Below, piece by piece: positions 1 through 4,995 of a stretch of 6,438 nt of DNA (positions are counted from its first letter, which is position 1; the number at the start of each line of letters is the position of its first letter). Under the pieces are notes generated by a model, which was given only the letters and a program-made list of their open reading frames with translations, was not told the DNA's origin and ran no database searches. The position numbers and the translations under genes are program-made. Source of the stretch: Burkholderiales bacterium (GTDB taxonomy: Bacteria; Pseudomonadota; Gammaproteobacteria; Burkholderiales; Burkholderiaceae_C). The DNA lies in NCBI GenBank assembly GCA_947458895.1, contig CANHBY010000083.1, forward strand, positions 1 through 6,438, in the 5' to 3' direction.

Positions 1-257
1 GAGGCTCCATGGGCAACGAGCGAAGCCCATTCGTCCCTTTGCTTTCTGGCATCAGCAAGGCTCACGTCTGGGTAGTTTCCGATGGTCAGAGGTGGCTGGC
101 GAACGCCAAAGAGCTGGTAGCGATACCGCCAGATTTTGGCGCCGCTCGGCATAACTTCGATCAGCAACCCACCTGTGTCACTGGTTCGGTAGCGAGTCGC
201 TTTGGGCTTGAGCGACTTGATTTTGGTGTCGGTAAGTGGGGTAGCTTGACGAGGCAT
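1..257 (-). CDS. int: Integrase, P4-type tyrosine recombinase (N-terminal part, cut by window edge)
   Basis: This reading frame starts with ATG at 257 and stays open to base 1, so 85 codons are visible and the C-terminal catalytic domain lies outside the window. The visible protein opens MPRQATPLTDTKIKSLKPKA, followed by a D-T-G-G-L-L-I-E-V stretch (residues 27-35), G-A-K-I-W-R-Y-R-Y (39-47), L-T-I-G-N-Y-P-D-V-S-L-A-D-A-R (57-71). This is the standard N-terminal arm-binding domain (DUF4102) of P4-type phage and genomic-island integrases. The family cuts and joins att sites to insert or excise an element. The start is supported by AAAGGA six bases upstream. The gene lies 173 bp beyond the mnmE stop codon, in the same direction, which points to an element integrated at the mnmE 3' end. 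The active-site R/H/R/Y residues cannot be checked here, so an intact gene is not proven. Confidence 0.9.
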   Translation of the reverse strand, partial: MPRQATPLTDTKIKSLKPKATRYRTSDTGGLLIEVMPSGAKIWRYRYQLFGVRQPPLTIGNYPDVSLADARKQRDEWASLVAHGA

Positions 258-269
258 AAGGCATCCTTT

Positions 270-317
270 GGTACACGCAAATGCGATGAAACCGCTGCGT
301 GTACCCACTAGTGTACC
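270..317. repeat. GGTACAC repeats upstream of int, possible operator or integrase-binding sites
   Basis: GTGTACC occurs at 299-305 and 311-317 as direct copies 12 bp apart. Its exact reverse complement GGTACAC lies at 270-276, 13 bp before the int start codon. The 311-317 copy overlaps the proposed int -10 hexamer, and the other two fall in the leader. The arrangement suggests binding sites for the integrase itself or for an excisionase/regulator that controls int. The protein that binds is unknown; the repeats themselves are directly visible. Confidence 0.55.
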
Positions 318-336
318 TAAACAAGCCTGATGTCAA
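310..336 (-). promoter_or_regulatory. Candidate int promoter
   Basis: On the minus strand a perfect -35 hexamer TTGACA lies at 336-331, followed by TACACT (4 of 6 matches to the -10 consensus) at 315-310. The spacer is 15 bp, two short of ideal. The -10 overlaps a GGTACAC repeat, so a protein bound there would compete with RNA polymerase, suggesting autoregulation of int. Transcription would start about 45 bases before the int ATG. Confidence 0.5.
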
Positions 337-399
337 TAGACCTCAATGGATAAATATGGAGTCTAAGTTGTTGTTTTAATTGGATTATTTTTACACTGC

Positions 400-426
400 C
401 GGATAGCACCGGGTAGTCTCGGATAG
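400..426. repeat. Three CGGRTAG repeats in 10-bp register next to the att site
   Basis: CGGATAG at 400-406, CGGGTAG at 410-416 and CGGATAG at 420-426 are spaced exactly 10 bp apart, about one helical turn. The last copy ends 4 bp before the mnmE stop codon. Helically phased short repeats beside a recombination core are typical of arm-type sites for tyrosine recombinases or of excisionase sites. Weaker GGA-containing words (ATGGA at 346-350 and 356-360, again 10 bp apart, and TTGGATTA at 380-387) lie further into the element. Confidence 0.6.
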
Positions 427-430
427 GCAA

Positions 431-448
431 TCACTTTCCGATGCAAAA
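431..448 (-). other. Predicted attachment-site core (att) at the mnmE 3' end
   Basis: The last 18 bases of mnmE, including its stop codon, read TTTTGCATCGGAAAGTGA on the minus strand and encode the conserved end F-C-I-G-K. The last 18 bp of mnmE (thdF/trmE) are the known integration site of SGI1-family islands. Here an integrase gene follows immediately downstream, so this stretch is the likely host-side crossover. The second copy expected at the far end of the element is outside the window, so the exact boundary is inferred. Confidence 0.55.
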
Positions 449-1822
449 CCTGCCAAAGATTTCGCCGAGCAAATCATCGGCCGTGAATTCGCCCACGATG
501 CTGCCCAGCGCCTGCTGGGCCAGGCGCAGTTCCTCCGCCATCAAGTCCAGGGCCAACTGCGCGGCTTGCAGATGGGCTTGAGCCAAGGCAAGGTGCTCTT
601 TGGTGCGCTGCAAGGCCGCCACATGCCGGCTGCGCGCGGTGTAAACCCCCTCGGGCCACGCCTGCCAACCGGCCAGGCTCAAAAGGCGCTGCCGCAAGGC
701 TTCCAGGCCATCGCCCTTGGCCGCGGAAATCAGCAGGCTCTCGCTAGGTAAACCCGCTGGGGCAGCGCTCAAGTCACATTTGTTGAACACATGCACCAGC
801 TTTTCGGAGCCTTGCAGCAGGCGGCTCACACGCTGGCCGATTTCGGCCTGGGCCGCGTCGTAGTCGGCTTGGCCTGTGCGTGTCAGGTCGTGCAGCAAAA
901 GCAGCGCGTCAGCACGCTCAATCTCTGCCCAACTGCGCGACACACCAATGCGCTCAACTTCGTCAGTGGCCTCTCGCAGCCCGGCTGTGTCGACGATGTG
1001 GACGGGTACCCCTTCGATCTGAATGGTCTGTGAGATCTTGTCTCGCGTGGTGCCTGCCACCGGGGTCACGATAGCCAACTCAGCGCCAGCCAAAGCATTG
1101 AGCAAAGAGCTCTTGCCCACATTGGGCTGCCCAGCGAGCACCACCGTCATGCCCTCGCGCAGCAAAGCACCTTGCCGCGCGCGAGCCAGCCCGCCCTCGA
1201 TCGAGGCCTGCAAACTCAAGAGCTGCCCCTGGGCGTCGGCACGCTGCAGAAAATCGATCTCCTCCTCGGGGAAATCGAGAGTGGCCTCGACCAACATGCG
1301 CAGCTGGATCAGGCGCTGTCGAACCAAAGCAATTTCGTCCGAAAATGCGCCGCAGAGCGAACGGCTGGCTGACTTGGCTGCGGCTTCGGTACTGGCCTCG
1401 ATCAGGTCGGCCACGGCCTCGGCCTGCGCCAGGTCGAGCTTGCCATTGAGATAGGCCCGCTCGGTGAATTCGCCGGGCTGGGCGAGGCGCAAGCCGATCT
1501 CACGGCCCACACTCAAACACTGCGCCAGCAGCAACTGCAGCACCACCGGCCCACCGTGGGCCTGAAGCTCCAACACATCTTCGCCAGTGTAGGAATGGGG
1601 TGCCGGGAAAAACAAGGCCAGGCCATGATCAATGGCTTGGCCTTGATCATCGAGAAAGGGGCCATAACTTGCAAGCCGAGGCTGCAACTCACGCCCACAC
1701 AGCGCTTGAACGCAAGACGCCAGATGGCGGCCTGACAGCCGCACAATACCGACCGCACCACGCCCTGGGGCCGTGGCGATCGCAACAATAGGGTCGTGAT
1801 GGCGAGTCAGCACGTGACTCAA
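431..1822 (-). CDS. mnmE: tRNA uridine-5-carboxymethylaminomethyl(34) synthesis GTPase MnmE
   Basis: MnmE works with MnmG in the cytoplasm to place the carboxymethylaminomethyl group on U34 of certain tRNAs, using methylene-tetrahydrofolate and GTP hydrolysis. The N-terminal folate-binding domain (about 1-120) opens with [13 protein letters not shown]. The inserted G domain shows the P-loop GQPNVGKS (231-238), the T-T-R switch (258-260), DTAG (278-281), NKCD (347-350) and SAA (366-368). The C-terminus ends FCIGK with the catalytic cysteine at 460. The length, 463 aa, is close to the usual 450-460. The longest frame begins with TTG at 1822; GTG at 1813 gives M-L-T-R-H-H-D-P, closer to family N-termini, and may be the true start. 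Neither has a clear Shine-Dalgarno sequence. The gene follows yidC after 179 bp, and its 3' end abuts the mobile-element boundary. Confidence 0.97.
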   Translation of the reverse strand: MSHVLTRHHDPIVAIATAPGRGAVGIVRLSGRHLASCVQALCGRELQPRLASYGPFLDDQGQAIDHGLALFFPAPHSYTGEDVLELQAHGGPVVLQLLLAQCLSVGREIGLRLAQPGEFTERAYLNGKLDLAQAEAVADLIEASTEAAAKSASRSLCGAFSDEIALVRQRLIQLRMLVEATLDFPEEEIDFLQRADAQGQLLSLQASIEGGLARARQGALLREGMTVVLAGQPNVGKSSLLNALAGAELAIVTPVAGTTRDKISQTIQIEGVPVHIVDTAGLREATDEVERIGVSRSWAEIERADALLLLHDLTRTGQADYDAAQAEIGQRVSRLLQGSEKLVHVFNKCDLSAAPAGLPSESLLISAAKGDGLEALRQRLLSLAGWQAWPEGVYTARSRHVAALQRTKEHLALAQAHLQAAQLALDLMAEELRLAQQALGSIVGEFTADDLLGEIFGRFCIGK

Positions 1823-1903
1823 CAGGCGCCGCAGCGCAAGCCGTCAGTGAAGTGGCGCGGGGTGAGGGGGGGCGCAGAAAACGTGCCGCGCCATCCCTCC
1901 GAG

Positions 1904-1928
1904 CCTGCGGCGGCGAACCGGCCGCAGG
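1904..1928 (-). other. Strong stem-loop in the yidC-mnmE gap
   Basis: CCTGCGG (1904-1910) pairs with CCGCAGG (1922-1928). The stem continues with CGG (1911-1913) against CCG (1918-1920), one base (1921) being bulged. The loop is CGAA on the plus strand, which makes it UUCG in the yidC-to-mnmE transcript. No U-tract follows on the minus strand, so it is not a standard intrinsic terminator. It could be an mRNA-stabilising 3' structure for the yidC transcript, a processing site or a partial attenuator. The rest of the 1823-2001 gap shows no convincing promoter or gene. Confidence 0.45.
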
Positions 1929-2001
1929 GTCTTCCCCCGCATATTTCGGTTATCGGCACGAAGTGACCCGACCTTGAGGACTATTTGCGTTGGTGACGCG
2001 T

Positions 2002-3693
2002 TTATTTGAGAACGCCCAAACGCTTGTTGATGAAGTACTGCTGAGCGATCGACAAAATGTTGTTGCTCAACCAGTAGAGCACCAAGCCCGCAGGGAAGAA
2101 GAAGAACATCACCGAAAACACCAAGGGCATGATCCACATCATCTTGGCCTGCACGGGATCTGGCGGCGTGGGATTGAGCAAAGTTTGCAGCAAACTCGTC
2201 GCCGTCATGAGCAGCGGCAAGATGTAGAACGGATCCGGTGCCGAGAGGTCGTGAATCCAGCCCAACCAGGGAGCTCCGCGCATTTCGACGCTGGAGAGCA
2301 GCACCCAGTACAGCGCGATGAAGAACGGCATCTGAACCACCATCGGCAGGCACCCTCCCACAGGGTTGACCTTTTCTTCGCGGTAGATGCGCATCATTTC
2401 CTGCTGCATCTGCTGGGGATTGTCTTTGAGGCGCTCGCGCATTTCCATGATGCGAGGGCTGACAGCCTTCATCTTGGCCATGGAGCTGTAGGCATTGGCG
2501 TTGAGCCAGTAAAAAGCCGCCTTCAACAACACCACCAAGGCCACGATCGCCCACCCCCAGTTGCCCAGGAACTTATGCAACTGCGTGAGCAGCCAAAACA
2601 ACGGCTTCGAAAGAATCGCCAAGATCCCGTAGTCCTTGACCAACTCCAGGCCTGTGGCCAGCTTTTCAAGCTTGTATTCTTCTTGCGGCCCCGCAAACAA
2701 GCGAGCTTGTGAGGTCACGCTCGCGCCCGCAGCCACGGTGCCCAAGGGAACCACCATGCCGATGGCATATTGGTTCTCAGCGACCTTTTTGGTATAGAAC
2801 TCGCGCGGGCGCTTTTCATTGGGCTCGGCGCCGAGCAACCAGGCGGAAGCAAAATAATGCTGCACGACAGCAACCCAACCGTTGTCTGCGGTAGTGTCGT
2901 GATCGGGTTTTTCGCCCGTGCCGCGCTTGGCGATGTCCTTGAATTCAACCTTCTTAAAGTGGGATGCATCGGTGTAAAGCGCCGGGCCCGTGAAGGTGAA
3001 GTAAAACATGGACTCCCCCGGTGGCGGATTGCCGTCACGCAGCAATTGGAAGTAAAGCTGTGGATTGATGTCTGCGCCCGACTGATTGGAGACCTCTTGC
3101 TGCAAGCCAATGACATAGTCACCGCGGCGGAAGGTGTAGGTCTTGGCCCAGGTGATGCCATCGGCCTCAGACACCAAGCGCACCTTCAATTCATTGACGC
3201 CCTCTTGCAGGCTGGTGGGCCCGGGCTCAACGCGCATGGCGGTCAGGTGATTCGGCAAAGCAGCCCCGCCACCCGCGCCCACCAAGCCGGTTTGAGCGTT
3301 GTAAAGGCGTTCAGCAGACCGGTCAAACAACACCATGTTTTTGCTTCGATCGATGAGGTCAGGCTGGCCGAGCAACTCAAGGCGAACCAAGGTGCCACCG
3401 GCGGTATCAACAGTCGCCTTCACCAGGTCGGTGGTGATCTCTATTTTTTCAGAGACCCCATCTGGAGCAGAAGCATCCGGAGTCAGGGCAGAAGACGCGG
3501 CTGGCGCGCCGTTGGCCGACACCACGGGTGTTGGCAAAGCAGCCGTGCCATTGCCCACCGAAGCAGGGGCCGTGACCGCGGGGGGCTGCGCAAACAGGGA
3601 AGGCCGGCCGTTGTGCTTGTTCCAGCCATCAAACAGCATGACCAGCGACAAGGAAAAAACCACCCAGAGCACCGTGCGGCGAATATCGCTCAT
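2002..3693 (-). CDS. yidC: Membrane protein insertase YidC
   Basis: YidC inserts and folds inner-membrane proteins, alone or with the Sec translocon. The 563-aa product starts MSDIRRTVLWVVF with an N-terminal membrane anchor (about 6-22). An Ala/Pro-rich linker (about 35-80) and the large periplasmic P1 domain (about 85-335) follow. The conserved C-terminal insertase core (about 355-560) has hydrophobic segments near 355-372, 378-398, 447-467, 486-503 and 517-545. The basic residue of the hydrophilic groove appears to be Lys391, where E. coli has Arg366. The NPVGGCLPMVVQMPFFIALYWVL region (443-465) is typical of the family. The frame is open back to 3741, but the ATG at 3693 is chosen because it gives the family N-terminus, is preceded by AGAGAG, and overlaps the yidD stop by four bases (ATGA), implying translational coupling. 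Confidence 0.97.
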   Translation of the reverse strand: MSDIRRTVLWVVFSLSLVMLFDGWNKHNGRPSLFAQPPAVTAPASVGNGTAALPTPVVSANGAPAASSALTPDASAPDGVSEKIEITTDLVKATVDTAGGTLVRLELLGQPDLIDRSKNMVLFDRSAERLYNAQTGLVGAGGGAALPNHLTAMRVEPGPTSLQEGVNELKVRLVSEADGITWAKTYTFRRGDYVIGLQQEVSNQSGADINPQLYFQLLRDGNPPPGESMFYFTFTGPALYTDASHFKKVEFKDIAKRGTGEKPDHDTTADNGWVAVVQHYFASAWLLGAEPNEKRPREFYTKKVAENQYAIGMVVPLGTVAAGASVTSQARLFAGPQEEYKLEKLATGLELVKDYGILAILSKPLFWLLTQLHKFLGNWGWAIVALVVLLKAAFYWLNANAYSSMAKMKAVSPRIMEMRERLKDNPQQMQQEMMRIYREEKVNPVGGCLPMVVQMPFFIALYWVLLSSVEMRGAPWLGWIHDLSAPDPFYILPLLMTATSLLQTLLNPTPPDPVQAKMMWIMPLVFSVMFFFFPAGLVLYWLSNNILSIAQQYFINKRLGVLK

Positions 3694-4013
3694 GAACCAT
3701 CTCTCTTTGGCGAAGGGCCCTGACGTGGAACGCCAGAACACCAGATTGAAAAAATACGCGGCAGCTCGTCAGGGATCGGATCATGCCCACCAGCGCAAAA
3801 CGGGTGACAGCGCAGCAAGCGCGCAGAGCTCAGGTACACCCCGCCCAAGGCACCATGCTGCGACAACGCCTGCAGGGCATAGGCCGAACAACTCGGATAG
3901 AACCGGCAGTTCGTTCCCAGCAAGGGGCTGAGGAACAACCGATACCCTTGAACGAGCAGCCTCAACACCCGGCTGGGACAAGACACTAAAAAGCCCCACA
4001 AACGGTGCAACAT
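3690..4013 (-). CDS. yidD: Membrane protein insertion efficiency factor YidD
   Basis: YidD is a small, membrane-associated protein that aids YidC-dependent insertion. The 107-aa product contains the family signature, G-Y-R-L-F-L-S-P-L-L-G (23-33), C-R-F-Y-P-S-C-S-A-Y (36-45), and R-L-L-R-C-H-P-F-C-A-G-G-H-D-P-I-P (65-81). The conserved cysteines are at 36, 42, 69 and 73. An amphipathic, hydrophobic N-terminal helix precedes the motifs. A tail of about 25 residues after the D-P-I-P motif is longer than in the shortest family members and may be variable. The ATG at 4013 lies 7 bases after the rnpA stop, without its own clear ribosome-binding site, and the TGA overlaps the yidC ATG. It is therefore probably translated by coupling within the rpmH-rnpA-yidD-yidC operon. 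Confidence 0.96.
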   Translation of the reverse strand: MLHRLWGFLVSCPSRVLRLLVQGYRLFLSPLLGTNCRFYPSCSAYALQALSQHGALGGVYLSSARLLRCHPFCAGGHDPIPDELPRIFSIWCSGVPRQGPSPKRDGS

Positions 4014-4020
4014 GATCAGA

Positions 4021-4524
4021 TCAAGGCCGGCCTTGAGGGCTTGGTGGCTGTTCAGCAGGGGAGGTCACCAGCAACCTGCCGAGCAAATCAGCTAATTCTT
4101 CCCGCACGACTTGGCCCAGCGCATCAGACTTCGCACTGACAAACCGAGCTTTGTCGAACGGGCAGCGCAGTCGCACGACCCACACCCCTGACGCCAAATG
4201 AGCCCCCCGAAGCGAGTCACCGAAGACAGCCCGAATATGCCGCTTCACCAAATTGCGCGTGACTGCCCGACGCGCGTTCCGTTTGGGCACCACCATTCCA
4301 AGGCCTGATTTGACCCGCCTAAGCCCCTGCTCGGGGCGAAGGGAGCCTAAGTCATCCACAGGCACGCTCCTATTTGGTGCGCCATCTGTTGATAACTTGC
4401 CTGGTTCAGGGCGCTGCGGCCAGGGAGGGGCCACCGGAAGAAGCACGTGATGCACCGAAAAATGCGCCGATTTGGCGCATGGGCGCACACTCAAGGCCCG
4501 TTGAAAGTCTGCCGAGCAAAGCAT
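4021..4524 (-). CDS. rnpA: Ribonuclease P protein component, with internal insertion
   Basis: RnpA is the protein cofactor of the RNase P ribozyme, which removes 5' leaders from tRNA precursors. Recognisable parts are the N-terminal F-Q-R-A-L and A-K-S-A-H-F-S-V-H-H (8-12, 18-27), the central G-M-V-V-P-K-R (76-82), and the RNR-type RNA-binding motif, R-N-A-R-R-A-V-T-R-N-L-V-K-R-H-I-R (82-98). At 167 aa it is well above the usual 115-125. The excess is an insertion at about 30-72, rich in Pro, Asp and Ser, plus a Pro-rich tail (155-167). From memory, an insertion here with an L-S-T-D...P-V-D-D pattern also occurs in Comamonadaceae. The ATG at 4524 is the only usable start, since the upstream in-frame codons reach the rpmH stop. 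A short GGCT/AGCC inverted repeat (4527-4539) sits just before it. Confidence 0.93.
   Translation of the reverse strand: MLCSADFQRALSVRPCAKSAHFSVHHVLLPVAPPWPQRPEPGKLSTDGAPNRSVPVDDLGSLRPEQGLRRVKSGLGMVVPKRNARRAVTRNLVKRHIRAVFGDSLRGAHLASGVWVVRLRCPFDKARFVSAKSDALGQVVREELADLLGRLLVTSPAEQPPSPQGRP
4352..4360 (+). promoter_or_regulatory. DnaA-box-like site inside rnpA (one mismatch)
   Basis: TCATCCACA differs from the DnaA box TTATCCACA only at position 2. It falls in the variable insertion of rnpA, where the minus strand encodes P-V-D-D. It faces the second site at 4387-4395. Binding by DnaA is inferred only from sequence similarity. Confidence 0.35.
4387..4395 (-). promoter_or_regulatory. DnaA-box-like site inside rnpA (one mismatch)
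   Basis: On the minus strand TTATCAACA differs from TTATCCACA only at position 6. Its flanks match those of the perfect box at 4917-4925: CAAGTTATCAACAG here against CAAGTTATCCACAG there. It lies in the rnpA insertion, where it encodes L-S-T within K-L-S-T-D. About 590 bp separate it from the dnaA start. Confidence 0.4.
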
Positions 4525-4545
4525 TCGGCTGACCCAGCCAGGGCT

Positions 4546-4680
4546 TTACAGACCGATGCGCTTGCGGCCTTTGGCGCGACGTGCACTGATGACGGCTCGG
4601 CCGCCGCGGCTCTTCATGCGAACCAAAAAGCCATGGGTGCGGGCGCGGCGGACTTTGGAAGCTTGGTAGGTACGTTTCAT
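4546..4680 (-). CDS. rpmH: 50S ribosomal protein L34 (bL34)
   Basis: The 44-codon gene encodes a very basic ribosomal protein beginning [18 protein letters not shown] and ending A-K-G-R-K-R-I-G-L, full length for bL34. The [19 protein letters not shown] core is diagnostic. It belongs to the large ribosomal subunit. It is the first gene of the minus-strand operon and its TAA is 21 bases before the rnpA ATG, the usual arrangement coupling ribosome and RNase P synthesis. The Shine-Dalgarno region before the ATG (GAATTGGATCAACC) is weak. Confidence 0.98.
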   Translation of the reverse strand: MKRTYQASKVRRARTHGFLVRMKSRGGRAVISARRAKGRKRIGL

Positions 4681-4714
4681 GGTTGATCCAATTCAATCGA
4701 AATGCGGGCAAATG

Positions 4715-4740
4715 CCTATAAGACCCCCGCTTGCCGTCAA
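4715..4740 (-). promoter_or_regulatory. Candidate rpmH operon promoter
   Basis: On the minus strand TTGACG (4740-4735; 5 of 6 to the -35 consensus) is followed by TATAGG (4720-4715; 4 of 6 to the -10 consensus). The 14-bp spacer is shorter than ideal, so one of the two elements may be misassigned. The predicted start lies about 30 bases upstream of rpmH. The -35 overlaps the left arm of an inverted repeat (4732-4761). Confidence 0.35.
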
Positions 4741-4761
4741 CCAAAGAAGTTGAGGACGGCA
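4732..4761. repeat. Inverted repeat over the rpmH -35 region
   Basis: TGCCGTC (4732-4738) is the exact reverse complement of GACGGCA (4755-4761), with an inner AAC/GTT pair (4739-4741 and 4749-4751) around a short A-rich centre. It covers the proposed rpmH -35 element, so it could be an operator or simply a structured stretch of origin DNA. No known regulator is recognised. Confidence 0.35.
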
Positions 4762-4916
4762 GCGCGGCGCCAGGCGGGAGCAGCCAGCGCACCATCCAAA
4801 AATGAGGCGCGCGCAACTCCCAGCGTTTTCTGGAAAACCCACCATTATGAACCAAAACCAGGGCTGGCCGTCAAAACCACATGATTCACCCTGCAGGCAC
4901 GTGCACTCAAAAAAAC

Positions 4917-4925
4917 TGTGGATAA
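4917..4925 (-). promoter_or_regulatory. Perfect DnaA box
   Basis: TGTGGATAA on the plus strand is the reverse complement of the high-affinity DnaA box TTATCCACA. It lies 71 bp before the dnaA ATG, at or just upstream of the likely -35 region. It is thus placed both to seed origin binding and to let DnaA repress its own promoter. Confidence 0.8.
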
Positions 4926-4926
4926 C

Positions 4927-4958
4927 TTGGCCGAGGGCGGCCATTTGAGACGTAGAAT
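4927..4958 (+). promoter_or_regulatory. Candidate dnaA promoter
   Basis: TAGAAT at 4953-4958 matches the -10 consensus at 5 of 6 bases, and would start transcription about 30 bases before the dnaA ATG. The -35 is unclear: TTGGCC (4927-4932) is the best-looking hexamer, but its 20-bp spacer is long. A DnaA box lies directly upstream, consistent with autoregulation. A CGCTT/AAGCG inverted repeat (4964-4975) falls in the leader. Confidence 0.5.
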
Positions 4959-4977
4959 CCGGCCGCTTCAAAGCGAG

Positions 4978-4986
4978 ATTTCCACA
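4978..4986 (+). promoter_or_regulatory. Imperfect DnaA box in the dnaA leader
   Basis: ATTTCCACA fits the relaxed box TTWTNCACA at all positions except the first. It ends 9 bp before the dnaA ATG and points opposite to the perfect box at 4917-4925. This position could add to autoregulation of dnaA. Low-affinity binding is inferred from similarity alone. Confidence 0.35.
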
Positions 4987-4995
4987 GAACAAAAC

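Larger units (their letters stand above)
4681..4995. other. rpmH-dnaA divergent intergenic region, predicted oriC
   Basis: In many proteobacteria and other bacteria the replication origin lies beside dnaA, and this gap between the divergent rpmH and dnaA genes is the expected location. It holds one perfect DnaA box and one imperfect box, both at the dnaA end, a run of seven A residues (4909-4915), and an 8-bp palindrome GCACGTGC (4897-4904). There is also a GTTTTC/GAAAAC inverted repeat (4825-4838). No tight cluster of DnaA boxes and no clear AT-rich unwinding element is visible. The functional origin may therefore extend into rpmH-rnpA or lie past dnaA, outside the window. Confidence 0.5.

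Noticed and set aside
9..311. Plus-strand open frame of 100 codons at the left edge.
   Set aside because: It is antisense to the integrase N-terminus, whose protein sequence matches a known family; the plus-strand product resembles nothing.
258..430. tRNA gene or tRNA 3' end as the integration target.
   Set aside because: No tRNA-like stem or T-arm sequence is visible; the mnmE 3' end is the better supported target.
1844..2554. Minus-strand open frame of 236 codons overlapping the yidC 3' end.
   Set aside because: It overlaps the conserved C-terminal core of YidC in another frame, and its translation is low-complexity and unlike any family.
2770..3723. Long plus-strand open frames opposite yidC (also 1990-2712).
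   Set aside because: They are shadows produced by the high GC content of yidC's codon use; no start signals or recognisable protein features.
3694..3741. Upstream extension of yidC by 16 codons.
   Set aside because: It would overlap yidD much further, and the added residues precede the conserved YidC N-terminus. The ATG at 3693 with the ATGA overlap is the natural start.
4406..4855. Minus-strand frame of 149 codons spanning rpmH and the intergenic region.
   Set aside because: It runs out of frame through rpmH, whose 44-codon product is an unmistakable bL34.
4918..4995. GTG-initiated 26-codon N-terminal extension of DnaA.
   Set aside because: The GTG is part of the DnaA box, the extension would include the promoter -10, and the extra residues are not found in the DnaA family.
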